Assembly (NCBI GenBank): GCA_944390735.1
Contig: CALXRL010000007.1
Coordinates: 124,001 to 188,000, forward strand
Source: an uncultured Victivallales bacterium
GTDB lineage: Bacteria; Verrucomicrobiota; Lentisphaeria; Victivallales; UBA1829
Direction: 5' to 3'
Length of the DNA stretch: 64,000 nt
The stretch's first letter is position 1. Each line of letters begins with the position of its first letter. Position numbers and translations under genes: made by a program. The notes under the pieces are model-generated. The model did not search any database, was not told the DNA's origin, and was given only the letters and a program-made list of their open reading frames with translations. Below are positions 9,601-18,362 of the stretch, in pieces.

Positions 9601-12035
9601 ACGTTCTGGTGATCGGACGAAACGCGCTGGCAAAGGCGGAGTCGGAAACATTGAATGCGCTGGTTGCCGGAGGGTTGCGCGTGCTTGTTCTGCAGCAGAA
9701 TGATTTTACATGGGGATTCCCGTTTGAAGTCGCCGATGGCAATTCCATCGCGAATGGGTGCGGTGCCGTCATTGCTGCGCCGGGTCATCCCATTTTCCGC
9801 GGAATTCTGGAGGAGGATCTGCGGTACTGGCAGAATAAGGATCGTGTTCCTGTGGTATTTGAAAATGCTCCTTTGACGCCTTCCAGTCCGCTGGTGAAAC
9901 CGCTCCTGACCGGTTCCAAAACGGCATTCACAGGAGATATGAATTATTCTCCGTTATTTGAGGGGACTCATGGCAAAGGGATGTATGTGGTTTCTTCCCT
10001 TGCCTTTACGGATTCGCTGCCGTTTGATCCGGCGGCGAGGTTGTTTTTCCGGAATCTTCTGCAGTATCTTTCGTCTCCGCCGGAAACACCGAAGAGGGGA
10101 GCGATTGCCGCAGATCCCGTGGACTGGAACCGTCTTCGCAACCGTTTCGGAGTGAACGTCCCGGATCATTCCTTCCGGAGCGGAAGAACGGAGAACATGA
10201 TTCTCTGGAGTCCCTCCGAGCCCGTTACTCCGGAAATGGTAAGGATGGTGAGGAATGGCGGTACACTCTATCTACGTGTTTCGGATGCTTCCCGTCTGAA
10301 GGATGTGGAACGGTTCTTCGGTTTCCGGATCGGTTTTTCCGATCATCGCTCGGAGTTTGCCGCAATGACTGTTCGTGATCCGCTCTTCGAAGGACTGACC
10401 CAGCAGGATTTCATCTGGGGAAAAAATGTTCAGAACGGGGGACGTCCTCCCGATCCGAAACATCTGCTGGGGACCCGCGTGTTTGTTTCAGAACAGAAAG
10501 GGGTGATTCCTCTGTTGGAACCGGTGTATCTGGCGTCGTTTGCTTATGGAAAGGGACGGGTCATTCTCGACAGTACCCGTCTGAATGAAATGAATTCCCG
10601 CGAGGCTCATGCCGTGACGGCAGCCTTCTTCCGGAATCTCGGACTGGACCTTTCCTGGAAACCGAAACCGGAAAAAGCCTTTCATGTGCCCGATGGCGTT
10701 TTCGAGTTTTATCCGTTGAATCTGTCCTCTTGTGCGAATCTTCCCTTTTCGGATGATTTCCCCGGCGACAGGAAAGGTGGCTGGGTGGATGGCGGAAGTT
10801 CCAATGATCTCCGTATGCTGCCGCGTGGCGGGAACCGTTTTTGCGGCATTCCCGTTTCTATTCCGCCCGAAGCCGTGAGCGTGAAGGGAAAAATCTGGAA
10901 ACAGCTTCCGGAGAAGTCCGCGGAGATTCCTGTTCATCGAACCCTGGACAAGATTTATTTCTTTCATACCTGCGGGTATGCTTCCCTGAAAAAAGGAGAG
11001 CCGATGGCGCAGTATGTCATTTATTACGAGGATCGCGCCGACTGGATTCCGGGGAAACCGGATCCTTTTGTCAAAGTTCCTGTCCGGAATCATCTGCAGG
11101 TACAGGACTGGTGGTTCTATGACCGGATCGCAAAAGGGGAGATCGCCATGCCGGATGCCCGGATCGGATGGCGGGGTGAGAAAGGGAATGCGAACCGGGG
11201 AATTGCAGTTATGGAATGGGAAAATCCATTTCCGGAACGGAAAATCGCGTCGGTTCAGCTGGAGTCTTTGTCCGACAAGGCTCAATTCTTTCTGGTAGCC
11301 GCAACAGGGGCGGTTTTCCGGAAAGAGAAGGTAATTCCGCTGGAAGAGATCCGGGATTCGGATGTTCCGGCTCCTCTGCGGTCCGACCGGCGTCTTTTCC
11401 TTTTGCGGTCCGGAGATCTGCTGTGCTATCTGGATGGCGCTGCCATTATCCGGGGAATTTTCCGGAAGGATGGGACGCAGCTGTTTGGAGAGTTCGGGTC
11501 CTGGCTGCTGCAGTATCGGACGGACCGCTTTTACAATGTGCAGGAGTATGGAAATATTCCCTCTCTGCGCTGTATTCGTGATGGTAACGGTACGATTCTG
11601 AAGTTGAAACCGCAATCTGGCAAGCTGCTGGATTGGTCGAGAACGATCCACATTCATCCGGATCGAATTCTGGCGGAGTATTCTTTCCGTTTCCAGAAAG
11701 CGTTTTCCGGGATTGCCGCGTCGGCGGGATTCGTCGGATTGAACGGCAGTTTCTTCCTTCCATCCGGGAGTCCGGTCCGTTTCGGAAAAACGGAGCTCGG
11801 GTATGTGGAACTCCGGGGAGAAAAGACGGATTACCAGTTTTTCTTCGATCCCGATTCTCTCCGGATGACACGGGAATGGCATTTCGACCGGAAGAAGAAT
11901 TTCATAAGAATTGCTCCCGAAAACTTTTCCGGACAAAAAGTCGTTCCGGAGAAGGAATACAGACTGCGAGTGGAAGTCCGGTTCGCTTCCGAGAGAGAAG
12001 CCGATCCGGGGATAAAGAGTCCGCCCCGCTCCTGA
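6681..12035 (+). CDS. Giant secreted GH2-like glycosidase
   Basis: 1784 residues with a signal peptide (MKAVTEFFLLIFAVFSGFAAG) and an AAAGGAG ribosome-binding site. GH2 sugar-binding domain about 305-390 (THRVWLRKRFVLPEDW, GRFFVNGQFVG, LKPGTNELLIAV), immunoglobulin-like domain about 425-540, TIM barrel about 545-830. The likely acid/base is E661 in VLGNEPP and the likely nucleophile E758 in PVFDSEG. The remaining 900 residues contain two Rossmann-like segments (about 930-1130 and 1150-1330) resembling amidotransferase or beta-galactosidase trimerisation domains, then beta-rich domains that may bind carbohydrate. It is organised like the GH2 protein upstream but is not a simple duplicate. It has no TPR. 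Last gene of the locus; a new promoter starts 60 nt downstream. Confidence 0.82.
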   Translation: MKAVTEFFLLIFAVFSGFAAGSIPFREWSVRIPDHLTLNPSKSDAPFLPVKEFLTRSCQEKLPRIKGGVIRYRIVPAMISSEEQILEFEYPMTVRAVYGDGRVLKDLSSGNPGRLWPMAESGRCFLLPPGTRKIEYDVYDFPVRFRNHTGEVKIRPVRFPDTFSLSQKITDLPDEYRVDVTIAPRTGKRVSGILLLRIYDYFGVLLREQKEKVNLASGSLTVKMKPASPEEYKLVTEFHSSSGERSLPFWSYFRTAGRDSMLLDWGWSAKWVPGNKGFSLPAGEKDWFSDFPKNPRHVPPGLPYFRSNSLKTHRVWLRKRFVLPEDWRGSRVVLALNSIGSHGRFFVNGQFVGEKFNRELPGELDITPALKPGTNELLIAVTDYIVLKESAEGPIPDGVYPDTGNVDAGPFQKRFVILGLTDVPRLRKIGPFRFDSVVLHTQLSGGRKILKGSFHLKNGSGKPERVPVSCEVFERGKKVLEVFRGTLLCDASGNAVQSFETEFPNVKLWDFRSPNLYEFRLTASGGTCPPVQKRVRFGFREWKTEGRDFYLNGRKVSLFGDSASTLNSWSPYAFIWPVRQTNCRIARGGKLDRPWTGHELSLCDEIGMATTLEMDVSPYGRANAFRMGNPLLYRNLSEKWTHVIPMYGNHPSVFANVLGNEPPTVNPEWCRRMTDLEQFVRTLDPMRFAFFSRGNDLGGLSPLYVPHYLYHIHIFPTDLNLFDSKAAEERLKRQHLHKDSYETIHLRRDNSKPVFDSEGASVTDGRTFAWKFGESILVRYSVDRWESTGYRLSMEAMRAYLYECYRKNDLSVLAHVGGRIGEDALSDVAAFLFEEEYHLFSGKKSTRTVKVINDSSVEDEITVNFRMIRENKSVVQNLSRTFPLPPGGRADWKVELPGIPVSRAEFVSVLLSASGKRSSSEYRKRISFTVYPETKMSFPKVQLFDPAGESASALAASGIRLPVIGSLKDAGKGNVLVIGRNALAKAESETLNALVAGGLRVLVLQQNDFTWGFPFEVADGNSIANGCGAVIAAPGHPIFRGILEEDLRYWQNKDRVPVVFENAPLTPSSPLVKPLLTGSKTAFTGDMNYSPLFEGTHGKGMYVVSSLAFTDSLPFDPAARLFFRNLLQYLSSPPETPKRGAIAADPVDWNRLRNRFGVNVPDHSFRSGRTENMILWSPSEPVTPEMVRMVRNGGTLYLRVSDASRLKDVERFFGFRIGFSDHRSEFAAMTVRDPLFEGLTQQDFIWGKNVQNGGRPPDPKHLLGTRVFVSEQKGVIPLLEPVYLASFAYGKGRVILDSTRLNEMNSREAHAVTAAFFRNLGLDLSWKPKPEKAFHVPDGVFEFYPLNLSSCANLPFSDDFPGDRKGGWVDGGSSNDLRMLPRGGNRFCGIPVSIPPEAVSVKGKIWKQLPEKSAEIPVHRTLDKIYFFHTCGYASLKKGEPMAQYVIYYEDRADWIPGKPDPFVKVPVRNHLQVQDWWFYDRIAKGEIAMPDARIGWRGEKGNANRGIAVMEWENPFPERKIASVQLESLSDKAQFFLVAATGAVFRKEKVIPLEEIRDSDVPAPLRSDRRLFLLRSGDLLCYLDGAAIIRGIFRKDGTQLFGEFGSWLLQYRTDRFYNVQEYGNIPSLRCIRDGNGTILKLKPQSGKLLDWSRTIHIHPDRILAEYSFRFQKAFSGIAASAGFVGLNGSFFLPSGSPVRFGKTELGYVELRGEKTDYQFFFDPDSLRMTREWHFDRKKNFIRIAPENFSGQKVVPEKEYRLRVEVRFASEREADPGIKSPPRS

Positions 12036-12094
12036 GAAGTGCGGAAAGAGGAGGCTGCATCGAATCTTTTTTTTCAGTTTTTTCCGTTTCCCGG

Positions 12095-12123
12095 ATGACA
12101 AATTCCCGGAGGTGTGCTATTAT
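12095..12123 (+). promoter_or_regulatory. Sigma70-type promoter for GHL10/dnaE-like operon
   Basis: ATGACA (12095-12100), 17-nt spacer, TATTAT (12118-12123). Transcription would begin near 12130, leaving a leader of only about 20 nt before the ATG at 12151. This argues against the longer GTG reading at 12112, which would overlap the -10 box. Confidence 0.7.
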
Positions 12124-12150
12124 TTGAAAAATGGTATTTCGGGAATGATT

Positions 12151-13464
12151 ATGATACGTCTTTTCTTGACTCTTGTTTTGGTTGTCTCCGTCTGTCGGCT
12201 GGAAGCGCAGTACGATGTCCTCAAGGATCCCCGCAGGGGCGGAGCTGTTCGCTATGCCGGGGATTTCGCTTCAAAAACCGCAGTCCTCGTGCCGAAACAG
12301 CTCCTGGTCAGAAAACATGATTTCCGTGGAGTCTGGGTGGCCACGGTGGAAAACATTGATTTTCCCGTCACTCGAAGCGTGGAGGAGTTCAAACGCAAGT
12401 ATCTTCAGGTCATCGGCAATCTGCGCTCCATCGGGGCCAATGCGATTCTCTTTCAGGTGCGTCCGATGAACGATGCGTTCTACCGTTCGAACCTGAATCC
12501 CTGGTCGCGATGTCTGACCGGGACCGAGGGAACCGGACTGCCCGGCGGTTTCGATCCGCTTCCCTTCATGATTCAGGAGGCCAGAAAACAGGGGCTCCGC
12601 TTCCATGCCTGGCTGAATCCCTATCGGCTCACGGGGGGAACGGGACTCGGAAAAAGTGCTTATCTCAAAACATTGAGTCCCAACAACTTCGCCCGGAAGA
12701 ACCCCTCTCTGGTCCTCTCCGTGCCGCGCCGGGACGGGAAAAATCTGATGATTCTGGACCCCGGTCATCCGAACACAATCCGCTTCCTCTGCGATACCGT
12801 GCGCGAAATCCTTTCCCGCTATGATGTCGACGGCATTCACATGGATGATTATTTTTATCCCTATGAAGGGGTGGGGTCGCTGGACAGCCGGACCTATCGG
12901 ACGTATAACAAGCGCGGACTGGGGCTGGAAGACTGGAGAAGAGAAAATGTCGACACCCTGATCGGTACGCTATCCAATCTCATCCGTTCGCACAATGCCA
13001 GATATCGGAAACGTGTGGAGTTCGGCATCAGTCCCTTCGGAATCTGGGCGAACCGCAAGACCCATCCGGCCGGATCGCTGACCGGCGGTTCCGAATCCTA
13101 CACCCTTCAGCATGCCGATACAAGAAAATGGGTTCGCAACGGCTGGATCGACTACATCGTTCCGCAGCTTTACTGGACCTTCGGACACAATACCGCGGCT
13201 TATGCCGCACTGGCCGACTGGTGGGCGTTTACGGTCAAAAACACTCGGACGCGTCTTTACATCGGCCATTCGCCGGCCCGTCTTGGCACAACGAGCGAAT
13301 GGAGCGATCCCAATGAGATTTTCAATCAGTTCCGCTACAATTCCAGACGGGGAGAGATCAGCGGGTCCGTTCTTTTTTCCTACCGCAGTCTGTTTTCCCC
13401 CTCCAACCGCGTGATGAAGCAGGGCGTCCGGAAAGCGGTTTCCGCCTGGAAGGCCGCGAAATAA
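12151..13464 (+). CDS. Secreted GHL10-family (DUF187/YngK-type) glycosidase
   Basis: 437 residues from the ATG at 12151, chosen because it follows the promoter and has GGGA six nt upstream. The N-terminus (MIRLFLTLVLVVSVCRLEAQ) is a signal peptide. Family signatures: FRGVWVATVENIDFP near the start, RPMNDAFYRS, WLNPYRL, ILDPGHPNTIRF, DGIHMDDYFYP, EFGISPFGIW and IDYIVPQLYW, all diagnostic of the GHL10 TIM barrel. The Asp pair in HMDDYFYP is the expected active-site region. Family knowledge: members act on bacterial or other glycans in the envelope, often peptidoglycan-related, but substrates are poorly defined. First gene of an apparent four-gene unit ending in a PP2C phosphatase. Confidence 0.92.
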   Translation: MIRLFLTLVLVVSVCRLEAQYDVLKDPRRGGAVRYAGDFASKTAVLVPKQLLVRKHDFRGVWVATVENIDFPVTRSVEEFKRKYLQVIGNLRSIGANAILFQVRPMNDAFYRSNLNPWSRCLTGTEGTGLPGGFDPLPFMIQEARKQGLRFHAWLNPYRLTGGTGLGKSAYLKTLSPNNFARKNPSLVLSVPRRDGKNLMILDPGHPNTIRFLCDTVREILSRYDVDGIHMDDYFYPYEGVGSLDSRTYRTYNKRGLGLEDWRRENVDTLIGTLSNLIRSHNARYRKRVEFGISPFGIWANRKTHPAGSLTGGSESYTLQHADTRKWVRNGWIDYIVPQLYWTFGHNTAAYAALADWWAFTVKNTRTRLYIGHSPARLGTTSEWSDPNEIFNQFRYNSRRGEISGSVLFSYRSLFSPSNRVMKQGVRKAVSAWKAAK

Positions 13465-13497
13465 CCGGGTCCGGATGGACGGAAAAGGAGCTGCGCC

Positions 13498-16400
13498 ATG
13501 AAAGGAGAATTTGTTCATCTTCATCTTCATTCGGACTATTCCCCGGACGGGATCTGTCCTCTGGTTTCCGACAACAGAGCTCCGGAGGCGCCGCGCCGAA
13601 GCGGGGAGCTGCTTGCAATGGCTCTGGAACAGCATTCCCCTGCGCTTGCCGTAACGGACGATCATTCCATCAGCGGGGCGGTGGAGCTGTTTGATGAGCT
13701 GGAGACCGGAGATGTCAAACCGATCATCGGCTGTGAAATGACACTGCTTCCGCAGGAGTGCGGAACTGTTCCGCGGGAAGGAGCTTCCGTTTCCGGAACT
13801 TCTCTGGTTCTGCTGGCACAGGATTCGGCCGGATATGAAAATCTCTGCCGGATTGTTTCCCGGGTGCAGCGGCTCGGAGAAACCGGGGTGGAAGGAATCC
13901 GCAGGGAGTGTCTGGCGGAGCACTGCCGGGGGGTGATCGCGTTGAGCGGGGGGCTGCGGGGGGAACTCGCCGTCTCCATTTTGAAAGGGGACGGCAAGGC
14001 GGCGGAAAAGGCTCTCGGGGAATTTCTGGAGCTTTTCGGGAAGGAGAATTTCTTCCTGGAGGTTATGGATCACGGGCTGGAGGAGGAGAAAACGGTAAAT
14101 CGCGGCCTCGTCGCTCTTTCCCGCAAATTCGGGATTCCGATGGTGGCGACGAATGAGGTCCGTTATCTGCGGAAGGATCAGGCTGTCGCCGCGGAGGTTC
14201 TTGCCTGTCTCCGGAACCGGACCGTTTTGGCGGATCCGAACCGGATTGCTCCGCCTCCCGAATATTATTTCAAGAGTTATGAGGAGATGGCGTCTCTGTT
14301 CGGAACGGAGATTCCGGAAGCGCTTTCGAATACGGTGAGGATCGCGGACCGCTGTAATTTCCGGTTCGATTTTCAGCAGAAGCATTATCCGGCTCTTCCG
14401 GTGCCGGACGGCATGACGGAGTCGGAATTTCTTCGGGAGATCTGTCTCCGGAACGTTCCGGAGCGGTTCGGATTTGCGCTGGACAATCCGCCGCCGGACC
14501 GCCGCGAGACGGCCGGGGAGATCCGACGTCGTCTGGACAGGGAACTGACGACGATCGACCGCATCAGGAATGCCGGTTTTTATCTGCGTCTCCACACATT
14601 GCTGCGCGAGATGCGAAAACAGGGGATTCCCGTGGGGGACGGACGTGGAGCCGAGGCGGGATCTCTGGTGGCATATCTGACTGGAATCACCGGAGTGGAT
14701 CCGCTTCGTTATCATTTTTCATTTGAACGGTTTCTGAATCCGGAGCGGCCGCGTCCTTCTAATATTATTGAGATCGAGGTCGGGGATCGTTTTCGAGAGG
14801 CGGTTTTCGAGACGGTCAGCCGTACATTCGGTGCCGGTTCCGTGGCATGGACCGCAACTCGCGAGGTTCGATCGTCAAAAGCCGCGCTTCGAGAGACCGC
14901 GCGTGTGTTCGGCGTTTCGCCTTCGATCTGTTCCCGGATCGAGAAGCTGGTTTTGTGCGGATCCAGATTTTCCGCTCCCGGCTTGTACCGGGAGAATCCG
15001 AAATTTCAGGAGCTTCTTGAAAAGGACGGCCGGATGGAAACGCTGATTCAAGCGGCTTTTCTGATTTCCGGCCTGAAATCTTCCAGCGGCGTCTCCGACA
15101 GCAGGATCGTCGCGGGGGACCGGGAACTGGGGTCCATCCTTCCCGTGATCAGAGAATCGGACGGGAAGAGGGTTGCCCTGTATGATGACGCTTCCTGTAA
15201 ACGGCTCGGTCTTCTGAATCTGACGTTTGTTGAACAGCGTGTGCTGACCTTCATTCCCGATGTTCAGAAGCAGATCCGGCGCAACCGCGGAATTGAACTC
15301 GACATGAAAGCGATACCTCCGGACGATTCGAAGACGTTTGATTTGCTCAGTCGCGGCGATACGCTTGGCGTTTTTCAGATGGAAGGCGGAGGGATGCAGT
15401 CTCTCTGCCGTCAGCTCGGAGTGGAATCCCTGGAACACATCATTGCCCTGATCACTCTTTACCGCCCCGGTCCGATGGAGTACATTCCGAGTTTCATAGC
15501 CCGGAAACGGGGGGAAGAGAAAATCGAATACGATCATCCGAAGCTGGAGCCGATTCTCCGGGAAACCTATGGGCTCATGCTTTATCAGGAACAGATTCTG
15601 GACGTGTTCCATCAGCTGGCCGGCGTTCCTGTCGGACGGGCGGAGCTTTTCCGACGTGCGGTTGGAAAACGGAAAATGACGGATCAGGAGCGATATCGGG
15701 AAGAATTCATTCAAGGCTGTGCCGCGACAAGCGGAATTCCGCGGGAACGCGCGGAGGAACTCTGGGAGAAAATCTGCCGCTTTGTCATTTCCGCATTCCT
15801 GAAGGCGCACAGCACGATATACGCGCTGCTTGTGTATCGGACGGCGTACCTCAAGGCCAATTATCCGGAGGAGTTTTTCGCTGCACTTCTCGCCGGAGAA
15901 GAGAAAAATTCCGACCGGATTCCTCTGATTCTGAAGGAGTGTCATGATCGGGGAATCGCGATTCTTCCTCCGGATGTGAATGCCGGACAGGATTCTTTTG
16001 CCGCGGAAGGAACGGCGATCCGATGCGGTCTTCATGCGATTCGCGGTTTGAGAAAGAATGTTTGCGAGGCGATCTTCGAGGCGCGTCGCACGGGCGGACC
16101 GTTTGTCTCACTGGTCGATTTTCTGGAACGGACGCAGGGAACCTCCTCCCCGAAGACGCTGGAATCGCTGATTCGCGCCGGGGCGTTCGATTCTCTGGGA
16201 GTGGAACGTTCCCGGTTGTTCGCCGGGATGACGGAAGCCATCGCCTGTGCCGCCGACCGGCGGAATCGACGGATGAGCGGTCAGGGCGGACTGTTTGATT
16301 TTGCCGGAGACGGCAGGGATGAATCCGACGCATGTCTGCCGCAGATCCCGGAATGGGAGGAACGGGAACTGCGGAAAAATGAAAGAGAGATTCTCGGGTT

Positions 16401-16947
16401 TGAGTGCCGGAGCGTTCCGGTTTCGGCCCCCCGGGTAGGAGGCTCTCCGGATGAGAGAGGATCGGAGACCGACACCCTTTCGGGGGCATCGGGGAAAGAA
16501 GCTCCCGCTCCGGTTTCGGTCCCCCGGGCGGAGCGCTCTTCGGATGAGAGAGGATCGGAGACTGACGCCCTTTCGGGGGCATCGGGGAAAGATGCTCCCG
16601 CGCCGGCTGCGATTCCGGAGAGCCGGGTAGGGCGGATGGAACTTCATCTCTCGGAACCACAATGCAAAGGTTCGGTTTTTGAGGATTTAAAGGTGCTTTT
16701 CCGGAACCATTCCGGAGAAGTGCCTGTCTTATTCTGTGTAAAAACGGAGAAGGGGCCGGTTGTGCGGATTGAGGCGGCGCGGGAATACCGGGTTGCGCCT
16801 TCGCAGGAGCTGACCGCTGCTCTGGCGGCACTGTTCGGGGAGGGGTGCTGCCGGATGGCGGAAGATTCCGCCGGGGATTCGGAGTGTCCGGATTCCGGAA
16901 CAAGGCCTTTCGCCGATGGCAGCAAGGAAGGAGTCGATTTGCCATGA
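13498..16947 (+). CDS. DnaE-like protein with degenerate polymerase active site
   Basis: 1149 residues, clearly homologous to the bacterial replicase DnaE: N-terminal PHP domain (FVHLHLHSDYS, KPIIGCEM), palm (RGAEAGSLVAYLTGIT, FERFLNPER), fingers (LLSRGDTLGVFQMEGGGM, YRPGPMEYIPSFIARK, YGLMLYQEQI, KAHSTIYALLVYRTAYLKANYP), helix-hairpin-helix region (LKECHDRGIAILPPDVNAG) and C-terminal domain (RMELHLSE to REYRVAPSQEL). The catalytic PDxDxDF motif is replaced by NIIEIEV (E425, E427), and the KxDFLGL motif carrying the third catalytic Asp reads NLTFVEQ (T576). The HAxGVV motif is also lost, and PHP metal ligands are altered (TDDHS for TDHGN). The OB-fold expected between the LGF motif (about 965) and the C-terminal domain is replaced by a 31-residue tandem repeat. 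The frame is intact. It is probably a non-catalytic paralogue; the true replicase should be elsewhere. It overlaps the next gene by 4 bp. Confidence 0.85.
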   Translation: MKGEFVHLHLHSDYSPDGICPLVSDNRAPEAPRRSGELLAMALEQHSPALAVTDDHSISGAVELFDELETGDVKPIIGCEMTLLPQECGTVPREGASVSGTSLVLLAQDSAGYENLCRIVSRVQRLGETGVEGIRRECLAEHCRGVIALSGGLRGELAVSILKGDGKAAEKALGEFLELFGKENFFLEVMDHGLEEEKTVNRGLVALSRKFGIPMVATNEVRYLRKDQAVAAEVLACLRNRTVLADPNRIAPPPEYYFKSYEEMASLFGTEIPEALSNTVRIADRCNFRFDFQQKHYPALPVPDGMTESEFLREICLRNVPERFGFALDNPPPDRRETAGEIRRRLDRELTTIDRIRNAGFYLRLHTLLREMRKQGIPVGDGRGAEAGSLVAYLTGITGVDPLRYHFSFERFLNPERPRPSNIIEIEVGDRFREAVFETVSRTFGAGSVAWTATREVRSSKAALRETARVFGVSPSICSRIEKLVLCGSRFSAPGLYRENPKFQELLEKDGRMETLIQAAFLISGLKSSSGVSDSRIVAGDRELGSILPVIRESDGKRVALYDDASCKRLGLLNLTFVEQRVLTFIPDVQKQIRRNRGIELDMKAIPPDDSKTFDLLSRGDTLGVFQMEGGGMQSLCRQLGVESLEHIIALITLYRPGPMEYIPSFIARKRGEEKIEYDHPKLEPILRETYGLMLYQEQILDVFHQLAGVPVGRAELFRRAVGKRKMTDQERYREEFIQGCAATSGIPRERAEELWEKICRFVISAFLKAHSTIYALLVYRTAYLKANYPEEFFAALLAGEEKNSDRIPLILKECHDRGIAILPPDVNAGQDSFAAEGTAIRCGLHAIRGLRKNVCEAIFEARRTGGPFVSLVDFLERTQGTSSPKTLESLIRAGAFDSLGVERSRLFAGMTEAIACAADRRNRRMSGQGGLFDFAGDGRDESDACLPQIPEWEERELRKNEREILGFECRSVPVSAPRVGGSPDERGSETDTLSGASGKEAPAPVSVPRAERSSDERGSETDALSGASGKDAPAPAAIPESRVGRMELHLSEPQCKGSVFEDLKVLFRNHSGEVPVLFCVKTEKGPVVRIEAAREYRVAPSQELTAALAALFGEGCCRMAEDSAGDSECPDSGTRPFADGSKEGVDLP
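16417..16602 (+). repeat. 93-bp tandem duplication inside the dnaE-like gene
   Basis: Two adjacent 93-bp copies (16417-16509 and 16510-16602) encode PVSAPRVGGSPDERGSETD... and PVSVPRAERSSDERGSETD..., residues 974-1004 and 1005-1035. A partial third copy (PAAIPESRVG) follows. The unit is a multiple of three, so the frame is kept. It is Ser/Pro/Ala-rich and probably disordered, and it stands where DnaE normally has its OB-fold. Confidence 0.9.
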
Positions 16948-18353
16948 AAATGTCTGTTCTGCTGATTTTGGTTCTGTCGGTCTGGATGAGCGGGATTTCC
17001 GCAGCGCCGCCGTTTTCCTCGCCGCTGCCGCCGCAGGTGCGCAATACGCTCCGGGCGATTGAAAACAGCATGAAGGTGTGGACCGTTGCCAATGTGGATC
17101 CTCTGACGAAAACTCTGCGCTCGCCCGTCGCGGAGGGCGGATGGCGGATCGTTCTGGAACGCCCCTTTGAGACCGCTCCCGTGGAGGGACTGCCGGATCC
17201 CCTGAACAAACGCGCCATGAAGAACAATGCGGAAATTGTTCTGTTGAAGAACTCTCCCGGAATGGATCTTCAGAGCGTGCGTCGGCAGATTTTGTGGAAA
17301 GTCGTTCACAATGAACTTTTTACGACGATTGCATATCTCGGGGAGCGCGGCGGCTTCCACTACTTTGCCAAGGCGGACATTGTGACGCTCGACTGGCTGA
17401 AAACTCATCTGCGGCTGGCAAAGGGAGACAATCTCGGAGAGGTGATCGCGGAGGCGCTGAACGTCGAGGATGAGAACAACTTCTCCCGGAAAAGCGCCGT
17501 CTCCATCATCGGGCACTACGGCGACGCGGCCATTCCGTTTGTGAAGCGCGCCCTGGGGGTGGCGCTTGCGGAGCATGAGGAGTATCGTCATCATTTTGTC
17601 GCACTGAAGAACATCGGCACCGCCCGCGCCGCGCAGGAGCTGAAGGCGGCGTTCCGCGCGGGAAATGCCGATGTGCAGGTCGCCATTCTGGATGCGCTGA
17701 GTTCCCCGCCGTATCTGAAGGATGCGCGGGAGCTCTATTTTCAGATGGTGGAGCGCCATTACTATATTGCCTCCGCGATCGAAGCGGCCATTCAGTTCCG
17801 CTGGGAGAAGGAGATGCTTCCGTCTCTTCAGCGCGCTTCGCTTCGGCCGATCTCCTTTGCGGAGTACGTGATTGTGATGACGACCATTGACCAGTTTGTC
17901 ACAGGCAACAAAGTCAATTCTCCGGAGCTGGACTGTGTGGAACAGATCAAAATTCTGCTGACCCGGAGCGGTGACATTGCGGGCTCTCCACGCATCCTGT
18001 CCCTGAGCGACAAGGCCTCGGCGCTGAGTGTGAAACTGGACAGCGAGGACCGGAAACGGGTGCGTCCGTTTGAAGATGCGCTGGTGAAGTCGAAGAATAC
18101 CGGTATGGCGATTGTCGCGGCGCTGGCACTGGCAATTTACGATCCTGAACTGAGCGGTCCGACGCCGGGGCGCGGTCCGCAGATTCTCTCCCGGGATTAT
18201 GTCCGGCGGGTGCGCCTGAGCGGAATGCGGGTGCTCACCCGTCTGGACCGGTCCAGAGTGCGGGAGGTGCTGCTGAATCTGAAGAACAGTGTCGAATCGG
18301 AGGAGGAATCCAACCGTTTCTCCTCGCTAGCCGCCCGTCTGAGCCGTCTGTGA
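16944..18353 (+). CDS. Secreted alpha-helical (HEAT-like) hypothetical protein
   Basis: 469 residues from the ATG at 16944, which overlaps the dnaE-like stop as ATGA, indicating translational coupling. N-terminal signal peptide (MKMSVLLILVLSVWMSGISAAP). The rest is alpha-helical with HEAT-like or scaffold-like pairs around residues 170-300 (KSAVSIIGHYGDAAIPFVKRAL, VALKNIGTARAAQELKAAF, VQVAILDALSSPPYLKDARELY). No catalytic motif is visible. Such repeats usually mediate protein contacts, here in the periplasm or outside. It sits between a DnaE-like gene and a PP2C phosphatase; the reason for that grouping is not obvious. Confidence 0.72.
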   Translation: MKMSVLLILVLSVWMSGISAAPPFSSPLPPQVRNTLRAIENSMKVWTVANVDPLTKTLRSPVAEGGWRIVLERPFETAPVEGLPDPLNKRAMKNNAEIVLLKNSPGMDLQSVRRQILWKVVHNELFTTIAYLGERGGFHYFAKADIVTLDWLKTHLRLAKGDNLGEVIAEALNVEDENNFSRKSAVSIIGHYGDAAIPFVKRALGVALAEHEEYRHHFVALKNIGTARAAQELKAAFRAGNADVQVAILDALSSPPYLKDARELYFQMVERHYYIASAIEAAIQFRWEKEMLPSLQRASLRPISFAEYVIVMTTIDQFVTGNKVNSPELDCVEQIKILLTRSGDIAGSPRILSLSDKASALSVKLDSEDRKRVRPFEDALVKSKNTGMAIVAALALAIYDPELSGPTPGRGPQILSRDYVRRVRLSGMRVLTRLDRSRVREVLLNLKNSVESEEESNRFSSLAARLSRL

Positions 18354-18362
18354 GGTGCCGGA

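Noticed and set aside
12036-12094. Terminator after the second giant glycosidase
   Set aside because: T runs at 12067-12083 are present but no convincing stem precedes them.
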